NCBI GenBank assembly: GCA_964479625.1
Contig: CAYZMS010000036.1
Span: forward strand, 1-32,300
Reading direction: 5' to 3'
DNA from: CAYZMS01 sp964479625
GTDB taxonomy: Bacteria > Bacteroidota > Bacteroidia > Chitinophagales > Saprospiraceae
Length of the DNA stretch: 32,300 nucleotides
Shown here: in pieces, positions 7,986 through 15,304 of the stretch
Layout of the letters: every line of letters starts with the position of its first letter
Position numbering within the stretch: the stretch's first letter is position 1
Notes under the pieces: model-generated
What the model saw: only the letters and a program-made list of their open reading frames with translations
Database searches by the model: none
What the model was told of the DNA's origin: nothing
Position numbers and translations under genes: made by a program

Positions 7986-10900
7986 TTAGAATTTCATGTT
8001 TACGCCAAAAATGTAGGTTCGGGGCAGTGGGTAGAATCCGAAATCAATCCCACCGCCAATAGGTTGTCCAGTTGAAGCACTGGGGTCGTATCCCCGGTAT
8101 TCGGTGAAAGTGTACAGGTTTTGCACCCCGGCATACAGCCGTAGTTGACGGATGCGGATCTTCTCGAGAAAATCTACAGGCAAACTGTACCCGATCTGAA
8201 TGTTTTGGATACGAACGTATGAGGCATCCTCCACGAATCGGTCACTGAACACATTGTTCGAAGTGGCGCCGGTCGTTACCCTTGGGACTTCATTACCCGA
8301 ACCAGGGCCGGTCCAACGATTGAGCTGGTATTCCAGTCGGTTAACATTGGGTTGGTTGCGCTCATAATTCCGGACTATGTCATTGCCAAAAGAACCGAAA
8401 AGATAGGTGATGAAGTCAAAGTTTTTCCAGTTTAAATTCAGGTTCAATCCCATGGTCAGGTCGGGTATGGGGTCACCGATATTGGTGCGGTCATTAAAAT
8501 CGATGACACCGTCGTTGTTAATATCCACATAGCGAATGTCTCCCAGTTGGGCTTCGCCACCCAGGGCTGTTTGCGAGGGAGCGGATTCCAGTTCGCCTGC
8601 CGTTTGGAATATGCCATCTGTTTGAAAGCCGTAGAAATATCCTAGCGGGAATCCAACTTCCATTCGAGCGGGTGCAGGTTGCCCCACACTAAAGGCGCCG
8701 CCTTCCAGGAAGTCGGCGCCATTGATCTGGGTAACTTCGTTATCCAGGGTGGTGAGGTTGTAGTTGACAGTGAGTGAAAGGTCTTTACCGATGTTGTCGT
8801 TGTAGGTTACTGCAAATTCCCAACCCTGATTTCGAACAGAGCCGGCATTTACAGTAGGAGAGCCTCCACCGGGAGCAGCCGTACCCAGGATGCCGGATAC
8901 AGGGGTATTGCCGATCAATAGGTTCTCCCGATTGTTAATGAAATAATCGGTGGTGATACTCAGTGCATTATCCAGGAACCGGAGGTCCAGTCCCACATCA
9001 AATTTTCGGGCTTCTTCCCATTGCAGGTCCGGGTTGGGTAAAACCCCGATGGCATTTCCATTGGTGAGCTGGCCGTCAATAACGTAAGTGGCTTCACCAT
9101 TGAGCTGGCCGACATACAGGTTATTCCCGATCTGATCATTGCCGAGCACCCCATAGCTCCCTCTTAATTTACCAAAGCGGAAAAAGTCATTGGTGTTTTC
9201 ACTATCCTTAAATATCCAACCGGCGGTCACCGAGGGGAACCAGGCTACCCGGTTGTTGGGCCCAAAGCGGGTGGAAGCATCCCGGCGCAGCATGAAAGAA
9301 AGTAAATAGCGCTCCCGATAATTGTATTGGATCCGGGTAAAATAGGATAAACGCCGTTCATCATAGGCATAGGAGAAATTGGAAGCATCTTCTCCAACGC
9401 CTGTAGCGGTACTAAAATCCGCAAACTCAAAAGAATTGTTCTGAACGTCCAGTCGGGAACCACCCAGGCCTTCGCCCGTTTGCTTATAGACCTGCATACC
9501 CAGGGTCCATTCAAAGTTGTGGTTATCCCAATAGGTGTTTTTATAGGTGTTGAACAGGTCAAAGGTATAATCGTTATCAACGATTTTCTGTAGGTCGACC
9601 CGGCTTCGGTCGACATTAAAGACCTTTCCGGCACCATAATCATAAATGGGAGTGAAATTCCGGGAGCGACTATTAGAAGTGTTGAACCCGATCCGGCCAG
9701 TGAGCTTGAAGTCTTGTAGCCAGGTTAATTCACCCGAAACAGTTCCACTCAGGCGATTGAAGAAAAATTCATTGTAGGTGTTGTCGATCTGACTCAGTGG
9801 ATTGATGACCTCATTGCCGAGAAATCCGGTGGTGTCTTCCTGATTCAGACTGTAAACCGGGGAATAGTTGAGTGCGTTGAAAAGTACTGAGCCCAAAGCA
9901 TTCTCCAATAATGTAGACCTATTGGAGTTGTTGTAAATAAAGGCTGTGCTCAGTTTCAGGTCATCTGTGAGGTCTATTCCCAGGTTTAGCCGACCGGTGT
10001 AGCGTTCGAAATTTGACTTTTCCGGCCCAACGATACCCTCCTGGTCTACGTAAGAACCTCCAATGGAGTAGGTGATGTTGTCAGATCCACCGGAAACAGC
10101 AAGGTTATGGTTCCAAAGGGGAGCGGTTTCGAAGACCTCATCTTGCCAATCAGTTCCGGTTCCCAGTCCGGAAACATTTGGAAATGGGGGCGCCTGGCCG
10201 TTATTAACATAACTTTCATTGAGCAGTAGGGCGTATTCGGTGGCATTGAGTACAGGAATCTTTCTGCTGGTTTCCTGGAGGCCATAGTTCCCGTCATAAG
10301 TAACGGTAGTAGGCATATTTTTCTTACCGGATTTGGTAGTAACCAGGATAATGCCGTTGGCACCGATCGTACCGTAAATGGCTGCCTGTGCATCCTTCAA
10401 AACGGTAATGGTCTCAATATCATTGGGGTTAAGCAGACTGAGGTCCCCAATATAACCGTCAATGATGACTGTTGGTGCATTTTGACCGTTGGTGGAAACC
10501 CCGCGTATGCGGATGTCTAGGCCTGCCCCTGGTGAACCAGATTGGGAAGTAACATTGACCCCTGCCACCGTTCCCTGCAGGGCTTGCTCTACCTTTACGG
10601 CCCGCAGGTTCTCGATAGTCTCATTGTCCAGGGTGGCAACAGCACCGGTCACCTCCCGCTGCTTGGCGGTGGAGTAGCCAATGACGACCACCTCCTCCAG
10701 CGATTGAGCGTCGGGTTGCAGCAGTACCTCAATCGGTGCAGTTCCGGTAACAGGGATATCCTGGGCCTGATAGCCCAGATAGGTGAAGGACAGGGTACTC
10801 CCAAGGGGAACTCCCGATAAAACGAAACTTCCATCAAAGTCGGTAGCAGTACCATAAGTCGAATCTCTCAGGAAAACGTTTACGCCGATCAAGGGCGTTT

Positions 10901-11003
10901 CAGTCCCGGCTTCCAATACGGTTCCGGACACATCTATTGTCTGACTAATCCCCAAAAACGGAAGAGCCACCAATAGCATTGAACTGGTAAGCGTATAGCG
11001 CAT
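7986..11003 (-). CDS. susC: SusC/RagA family TonB-linked outer-membrane glycan transporter
   Basis: TonB-dependent barrel that imports oligosaccharides together with SusD. Signal peptide about 1-20 (MRYTLTSSMLLVALPFLGIS). A carboxypeptidase-regulatory-like domain spans about 24-97 (VSGTVLEAGTETPLIGVNVF). The TonB-box region is EEVVVIGYS at 103-111. The plug domain covers about 115-225 with the SusC signature (GLDIRIRGVSTNG, PTVIIDGYIGD, VLKDAQAAIYG). The beta-barrel fills the rest and ends FGVNMKF, a terminal aromatic as expected for outer-membrane insertion. Length 1005 aa is typical. It is the first gene of the minus-strand PUL; the promoter should lie in the AT-rich stretch 11004-11100, where I see no clean TAnnTTTG box. 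No PUL regulator (HTCS, anti-sigma/sigma pair) adjoins it. Confidence 0.97.
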   Translation of the reverse strand: MRYTLTSSMLLVALPFLGISQTIDVSGTVLEAGTETPLIGVNVFLRDSTYGTATDFDGSFVLSGVPLGSTLSFTYLGYQAQDIPVTGTAPIEVLLQPDAQSLEEVVVIGYSTAKQREVTGAVATLDNETIENLRAVKVEQALQGTVAGVNVTSQSGSPGAGLDIRIRGVSTNGQNAPTVIIDGYIGDLSLLNPNDIETITVLKDAQAAIYGTIGANGIILVTTKSGKKNMPTTVTYDGNYGLQETSRKIPVLNATEYALLLNESYVNNGQAPPFPNVSGLGTGTDWQDEVFETAPLWNHNLAVSGGSDNITYSIGGSYVDQEGIVGPEKSNFERYTGRLNLGIDLTDDLKLSTAFIYNNSNRSTLLENALGSVLFNALNYSPVYSLNQEDTTGFLGNEVINPLSQIDNTYNEFFFNRLSGTVSGELTWLQDFKLTGRIGFNTSNSRSRNFTPIYDYGAGKVFNVDRSRVDLQKIVDNDYTFDLFNTYKNTYWDNHNFEWTLGMQVYKQTGEGLGGSRLDVQNNSFEFADFSTATGVGEDASNFSYAYDERRLSYFTRIQYNYRERYLLSFMLRRDASTRFGPNNRVAWFPSVTAGWIFKDSENTNDFFRFGKLRGSYGVLGNDQIGNNLYVGQLNGEATYVIDGQLTNGNAIGVLPNPDLQWEEARKFDVGLDLRFLDNALSITTDYFINNRENLLIGNTPVSGILGTAAPGGGSPTVNAGSVRNQGWEFAVTYNDNIGKDLSLTVNYNLTTLDNEVTQINGADFLEGGAFSVGQPAPARMEVGFPLGYFYGFQTDGIFQTAGELESAPSQTALGGEAQLGDIRYVDINNDGVIDFNDRTNIGDPIPDLTMGLNLNLNWKNFDFITYLFGSFGNDIVRNYERNQPNVNRLEYQLNRWTGPGSGNEVPRVTTGATSNNVFSDRFVEDASYVRIQNIQIGYSLPVDFLEKIRIRQLRLYAGVQNLYTFTEYRGYDPSASTGQPIGGGIDFGFYPLPRTYIFGVNMKF

Positions 11004-11332
11004 GGTTCTAGGTTGAATTAAAAAGATGCTTGAAAAAAGCTATTTTATTTCAGAATTTAAACAATTATTCCCCCTTAATTACAAATTTTACTGTCATTTT
11101 TCAGCCATTCGCAGAATGATTTTTGTAAGCTGAAGGCTACACCTCATCGCGATGATGCCAACCAGGGCCTAGGGGAAGCAACTTACCTACCAATGCAGGG
11201 AGCAAAAATTGGAGACGTAGCCGCGCATCAATCCTTTACCGGCTCACCGCTCTTTGTGCTATGCTCATAGCCAAAGTCCTGAAGGAACCACAATTATCGA
11301 AACAGACCATTCGTTTAGGTTAAAAAACAGCT
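11004..11332. promoter_or_regulatory. Intergenic region upstream of susC, with 12-bp palindrome
   Basis: No gene is recognised here. Positions 11004-11100 are AT-rich and should hold the susC promoter and 5' UTR; the nearest thing to a Bacteroidota -7 box on the minus strand is TAAAATTTG at about 11082-11090, one base too long. A perfect 12-bp palindrome TCATCGCGATGA lies at 11144-11155, about 140 bp upstream of the susC ATG, a possible operator. The remainder up to 11332 shows no feature. Confidence 0.4.
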
Positions 11333-11506
11333 ATGTACCAAAAGAAAGCTTTACGCCGGGAGCGAGCCAGACGGAATAAGGCCCTATTATTTACCCTTCT
11401 AATCCACCTTGGTTTATTAAGCCTGCTGTACTTCAGTGGGGAGGGAGAGCATGTGGCGGAACTTGCCAAAGGTTGGCTAGGTGGTTCGACCCTCCCAAAG
11501 CCATAA
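11333..11506 (+). CDS. Small single-span membrane protein, 57 aa
   Basis: ATG at 11333 to TAA at 11504-11506. The N-terminus is strongly basic (MYQKKALRRERARRNKA, nine K/R in 17), followed by one hydrophobic span at about 18-33 (LLFTLLIHLGLLSLLYF) and a short polar tail ending GGSTLPKP. A positive N-terminus before a single span predicts N-in, C-out topology. The codon pattern is like real genes here, and the arrangement is hard to obtain by chance. It is divergent from susC and convergent with the deoxynucleoside kinase. No family is recognised and no function claimed. Confidence 0.6.
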   Translation: MYQKKALRRERARRNKALLFTLLIHLGLLSLLYFSGEGEHVAELAKGWLGGSTLPKP

Positions 11507-11677
11507 CTGCGCCCCTTCGGTCAAGCGTCCACTGTTAAACACTTGTTGGATAGAGTGCTTCGCCCGTTGAAAGGTAAATCAAAGGGTTACTTTCCGAAGG
11601 GACCCATTGACGTCGAACCTGGAAAATGCTTTGGTTATTGGAAAAGGTCGACCTAGCCAGAGGCGCGTTGAACCAGA

Positions 11678-12322
11678 CTAAAAAAGTCCATGTAATTCAG
11701 CCTGAACCTGATTTATGACTTCTCCAAGGTGTTCCTGATTGTGCTCGAAGTCAAGCTCATCGGCATTAATGATGAGTAGCTTGCCGGCTTGGTAGTTAGC
11801 GATCCAGTTTTCGTAGCGTTCGTTTAGGCGGCGGAGGTAATCCAAACTCATGTTGCCTTCATATTCCCGCCCACGCAGTTGGATGTGGGCGACCAGGGTT
11901 GGAATACTAGCCCGCAGATAAATGAGTAGATCGGGGGGCTGGATTTGAGACGACATGGTCTCGAATAAGCTGGAATAATTTTGGTAATCCCGTTTGGAAA
12001 GCAGGCCCATGTCGTGCAGGTTAGCTGCAAAAATATAGGCATCTTCGTAAATGGTTCGATCCTGGACGACGGTACGATCTCCCTGCAGGATCTTCAGGAT
12101 CTGTTGGTAACGACTGTTCAGAAAGTAGACCTGCAGGTTAAAGGCCCAGCGCTGCATGTCGTTGTAAAAATCAGCCAGATAGGGGTTGTCATCGGTTGTT
12201 TCATAATGTTCGTCCCAATGAAACTGCCTGCCCAGCAAACCTGTCAGGGTAGTCTTGCCTGCTCCGATATTGCCAGCAATGGCTATATGCTTAAGTAATA
12301 CTGGATTTTCAGTTCTCGACAT
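11678..12322 (-). CDS. Deoxynucleoside kinase (deoxyadenosine/deoxyguanosine kinase type)
   Basis: Cytosolic salvage enzyme that phosphorylates deoxynucleosides with ATP. I start at the ATG at 12322 (214 aa) instead of an in-frame TTG three codons upstream. The P-loop GNIGAGKTT is at 17-25. The family's DRS-like motif appears as QDRTIYEDA (Asp88-Arg89-Thr90), where the Arg and the preceding residues bind substrate and Mg. FNLQVYFLNSRYQQ at 61-74 matches the substrate-binding helix. The arginine lid is RGREYEGNMSLDYL at 150-163. Length and motif order match the dNK family common in Bacteroidota. Which deoxynucleoside is preferred cannot be read from the sequence. It is divergent from gatC, with an 84-bp shared upstream region. 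Confidence 0.92.
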   Translation of the reverse strand: MSRTENPVLLKHIAIAGNIGAGKTTLTGLLGRQFHWDEHYETTDDNPYLADFYNDMQRWAFNLQVYFLNSRYQQILKILQGDRTVVQDRTIYEDAYIFAANLHDMGLLSKRDYQNYSSLFETMSSQIQPPDLLIYLRASIPTLVAHIQLRGREYEGNMSLDYLRRLNERYENWIANYQAGKLLIINADELDFEHNQEHLGEVINQVQAELHGLF

Positions 12323-12406
12323 ACCGGCCAATTCTATTTTGCCTTAAAATTATGGAAAAATGCTACATTCGACGAATAAAACGGACCAACCATCTAATTC
12401 ATTTTA

Positions 12407-12700
12407 ATGCAGATCGACGAAGCACTAATTTCCAAACTCGAACGGCTAAGCAGACTGAAACTTGAGCCGACTGAACGGATAGAACTCCAAAACGATTTGA
12501 ATAAAATTCTCAGCATGATCGAAAAGTTACAAGAGTTAGACCTATCCGATGTGGGCCCCTTGACGTACCTGGGTAATTCGGTCAATATTTTTCGAAACGA
12601 CGAAATCAAGGGGCAACTCCCACGTGAAAAGGCCCTTCAAAATGCTCCGGATACTAATGGGCCTTTTTTTAAAGTACCGAAAATTATAACTCATAAGTGA
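12407..12700 (+). CDS. gatC: Aspartyl/glutamyl-tRNA amidotransferase subunit C
   Basis: Small subunit of the GatCAB complex, which converts misacylated Glu-tRNA(Gln) and/or Asp-tRNA(Asn) to the correct amide form. GatC wraps around and stabilises GatA and its contact with GatB. The 97-aa length and the family pattern are clear: an N-terminal helix LISKLERLSRLKLEPTE, then DLNKILSMIEKLQELDLSDV, then the extended RNDE segment, the PREKALQNAPDTNGPFFKVP hallmark and a VPKII end. gatA and gatB are not adjacent, as is usual in this phylum. An ABC ATPase gene follows 66 bp downstream on the same strand. Confidence 0.95.
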   Translation: MQIDEALISKLERLSRLKLEPTERIELQNDLNKILSMIEKLQELDLSDVGPLTYLGNSVNIFRNDEIKGQLPREKALQNAPDTNGPFFKVPKIITHK

Positions 12701-12766
12701 TAACTGATTAGGATCCGATGTTCCACCGGAGGTCGATAATCAGTCATTAGCCAACAATCACCACCT

Positions 12767-13504
12767 ATGTCAAACATCATCTCCGTAAAAGATCTGCGTA
12801 AAACCTATGTAATGGGACAAACCAAGGTACATGCCTTGCAATCCATTTCCCTAGATATTTACAAGAATGAATATGTTGCCTTAATGGGTCCTTCCGGTTC
12901 CGGAAAATCCACTTTAATGAACTTATTGGGTTGCCTGGATTCTCCTACATCGGGGCAGTATAATCTGAATGGGACAGATGTAAGCAGTATGACCGATAGC
13001 GAACTGGCAGAGGTGCGCAACCACGAGATTGGCTTTGTTTTTCAAACCTTTAACTTGCTGCCCAGGCTTTCCGCTCTGGAAAATGTGGCACTTCCAATGG
13101 TATATGGAGGTTTTTCGAAAACACAGCGCACTAAACGAGCTACTGAAGTGCTCGACCTCGTAGGTCTAGGAGACCGGGTAGATCACAAACCGAATGAATT
13201 ATCCGGCGGACAACGCCAACGGGTAGCCGTAGCCAGAGCCCTGGTCAATAAGCCCTCTATTATCCTGGCAGATGAGCCTACTGGTAACCTGGATACCAAG
13301 ACCTCTATTGAGATCATGGAAATTTTTGAACGCATCCATGATGCCGGGAATACCATTATTCTGGTTACCCACGAGCCCGATATTTCCATGCATGCCCATC
13401 GGATCGTCCGGCTAAGGGATGGGCTGATGGAATATGATCGCAAAAACGAGAACATCATCCGCTCAGATTTTTCAGAACACCGGTACCGAACCGCTGAGCA
13501 ATAA
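12767..13504 (+). CDS. ABC transporter ATPase of the LolD/MacB/FtsE type, without adjacent permease
   Basis: Nucleotide-binding subunit that would drive an FtsX/MacB/LolC-type permease, in lipoprotein release, peptide or macrolide efflux, or envelope remodelling. All ATPase motifs are intact: Walker A GPSGSGKST at 41-49, Q-loop Gln93 (FVFQTFNLLP), signature LSGGQRQRVAVARAL from 145, Walker B IILADEPTGNLD at 165-176, and the switch His202 (LVTHEPD). The NLLGCLDSPTSGQ and ADEPTGNLD wording is characteristic of this subfamily. Length 245 aa is normal, with a ~25-residue polar C-terminal tail. No permease gene lies on either side, so it must partner with a product encoded elsewhere and its substrate cannot be inferred. 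Confidence 0.93.
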   Translation: MSNIISVKDLRKTYVMGQTKVHALQSISLDIYKNEYVALMGPSGSGKSTLMNLLGCLDSPTSGQYNLNGTDVSSMTDSELAEVRNHEIGFVFQTFNLLPRLSALENVALPMVYGGFSKTQRTKRATEVLDLVGLGDRVDHKPNELSGGQRQRVAVARALVNKPSIILADEPTGNLDTKTSIEIMEIFERIHDAGNTIILVTHEPDISMHAHRIVRLRDGLMEYDRKNENIIRSDFSEHRYRTAEQ

Positions 13505-13573
13505 CTCCTGACAGGCTATAGGAATACATAAGTACCAAAGACCTGGTATTTAGGTACCCAAAAACTCAAAACG

Positions 13574-14221
13574 TTGTCAAGTGATTCTTACCAAACTCTT
13601 TCCGCCCCTGCCTACGGAGAATTTCGCGACCGGGGCAGCAAGTTTCAGGCCTATGCCTTTCCTGTTGAAAGTGTAGACGATTGCCAGAATCAGCTTGAAG
13701 AGGTGAAAAAGTTGCACCCCAAAGCCCGCCATTGGTGCTATGCGTATCGTTTAGGATTCGACGGAAACACTTTTCGAGTAAATGATGACGGAGAACCATC
13801 TGGTACGGCAGGTCGTCCGATCCTGGGGCAGATCGATAGCTTTGAATTGACCAATGTTCTAATCGTAGTGGTAAGGTATTTCGGAGGGACGCTATTGGGA
13901 ACTTCTGGACTTATTAATTCCTATCGCACTTCCGCAGCAGAAGCTTTAAAAACTGCCAAACCGGTAAGCCGGCTTATTGAAAATGAATTTCAATTGGTCT
14001 TCGAATATGAACACATGAGTAAGGTGATGAATGCCCTTAAGAAGTTAGCCCTTCGGATAACAGAGCAGGACTTTGGAGCGATAGGGCGATTGAAATTCAC
14101 CATACCCCGTTCTGAAACACCCCATAAATTATTGGAATTGAAGGCACAACTTGCAGGGGTCTACCTGGAAGAGGCCAAAGCATTGGAAAGTATTGAGGGC
14201 ATTACTATTAAAGCTTTATAA
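13574..14221 (+). CDS. yigZ: IMPACT/YigZ family protein
   Basis: Member of the UPF0029/IMPACT family, a conserved cytosolic protein linked to translation or nucleic-acid binding but of uncertain biochemical role in bacteria. The N-terminal domain shows the family hallmarks: YGEFRDRGSKFQAYAFPV near the start, HWCYAYRLG at about 55-63, NDDGEPSGTAGRPIL at about 71-85, and VVRYFGGTLLGTSGLINSY at about 98-116. The second half is the smaller ferredoxin-like C-terminal domain. The start is a TTG at 13574. No ATG or GTG is available between an in-frame TAA at 13529 and the conserved N-terminus, so the rare start is well supported. It is 69 bp downstream of the ABC ATPase gene and converges with the sorting-tail protein. 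Confidence 0.92.
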   Translation: MSSDSYQTLSAPAYGEFRDRGSKFQAYAFPVESVDDCQNQLEEVKKLHPKARHWCYAYRLGFDGNTFRVNDDGEPSGTAGRPILGQIDSFELTNVLIVVVRYFGGTLLGTSGLINSYRTSAAEALKTAKPVSRLIENEFQLVFEYEHMSKVMNALKKLALRITEQDFGAIGRLKFTIPRSETPHKLLELKAQLAGVYLEEAKALESIEGITIKAL

Positions 14222-14283
14222 AACACCAGGCAGTTGCAGTCTGCCTCAAAGGCCATTTTGACCCATTAATAAAACATGATTTT

Positions 14284-14326
14284 GCAGGGCGACTTAAATC
14301 GGCTGGGACGATTTAAGCCGCCCTGC
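14284..14326. terminator. Long bidirectional hairpin between convergent genes
   Basis: An 18-bp stem with one A-C mismatch (arms 14284-14301 and 14309-14326, starting GCAGGGCG and ending GCCCTGC) encloses the 7-base loop GCTGGGA. It ends 7 bp before the stop of the minus-strand gene and lies 62 bp after the yigZ stop. No long T-run flanks it, but position and strength suit a shared terminator. Confidence 0.65.
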
Positions 14327-14333
14327 GATTGTT

Positions 14334-15164
14334 CTACCGGGCAATGATCAATTTCTTGGTAACCATGCTGCTTCCGTTCGAAATGGCATATAAGTACATC
14401 CCACTTGGTAGATTGCTCCCGTCAAAGGGAATGTTGTTTTCTCCGAAAGTCAGGTTGATCATTTCTTCATGAAGAATATGACCCGACAAGTTAAATATAC
14501 GGAAGAAGTGATTCCCATTTCGTTCCGACTCTACATAGATCTGGGTTAATCCCGTTGTTGGATTAGGCTGGCTGCGTACTTGTACCTGTGCGCCGAATGG
14601 GTCGAAGGTAGAAGAAGGCAAACAGGAGGGAGCGTCTTCACTACGGACATAAACGGCATACTCGCCTTCTGGAAAAGTACCGGTAGTATCCGGGAAAGAA
14701 ACTGGAAAATTTATAACCGTGTTTACCCGTACGTTTCCGGTGATCGTAAGTTCGTTCTTACCCAGGTTTAGGGTATCGTTCGCGGTACCACCAATAACCA
14801 CGCAGGCGGTAGTATTTGCGGGGAAAATACAATTTGGCGGATTGCAAACATAGGACATTCCGCTGGGTAAGCCCTGGATGGCCCCGGTAGTGTTCAGATT
14901 GACATCCTGGATAGGTAATTCTGCCATTTCCCCCTGAAATTCCAATACGACCGTATCGGGGATGTTCAAGGTGAATGTAAAAGAGTAAGGGGTGTTCAAA
15001 CAGGCTGTGTCCGAAATACCACCGGTTTGTAAACTGTCGGAATACGGTAAGGGGAAAATGAGCACCGAATCTGGTAGGGTAGTGTCGGGCTCACAGGTGA
15101 GTGCTTGTGCGCACAGGCTAACCCCAACAAAGAGGGGCAGCGCTACGAGTAGTAGTCGCTTCAT
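14334..15164 (-). CDS. Secreted protein with type IX secretion C-terminal sorting domain
   Basis: Exported by Sec (signal peptide about 1-19, MKRLLLVALPLFVGVSLCAQ) and then probably by the type IX secretion system. Residues about 195-276 form a typical type A sorting domain: QPNPTTGLTQIYV, FRIFNLSGHIL, GENNIPFDGSNLPSGMYLYAI and the closing KKLIIAR. The mature body (about 20-190) is short, beta-rich and has paired Cys (Cys24, 55, 107, 112, 121, 181); it contains no recognisable catalytic motif. It may be an adhesin-like or structural surface protein. It stands alone: convergent with yigZ and divergent from the TonB receptor. The gliding genes at the right end of the window fit a type IX-competent organism, though no por/gld secretion core gene is seen here. 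Confidence 0.88.
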   Translation of the reverse strand: MKRLLLVALPLFVGVSLCAQALTCEPDTTLPDSVLIFPLPYSDSLQTGGISDTACLNTPYSFTFTLNIPDTVVLEFQGEMAELPIQDVNLNTTGAIQGLPSGMSYVCNPPNCIFPANTTACVVIGGTANDTLNLGKNELTITGNVRVNTVINFPVSFPDTTGTFPEGEYAVYVRSEDAPSCLPSSTFDPFGAQVQVRSQPNPTTGLTQIYVESERNGNHFFRIFNLSGHILHEEMINLTFGENNIPFDGSNLPSGMYLYAISNGSSMVTKKLIIAR

Positions 15165-15304
15165 AGTGTTGTGTTAAATGACCAAACGAGTTTTGTAACC
15201 TATCACGAATATACACATTATTTTGGGTCAAATATGGATTGAATGTGTAAATTGTAAAATAGGGCCTTGGAATCGGCATAACTTAAACATGAATTAACCT
15301 TCAT

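Noticed and set aside
11507..11677. Possible gene or RNA between the 57-aa ORF and the kinase
   Set aside because: No open frame of note, no tRNA-like fold and no clear hairpin found by eye.
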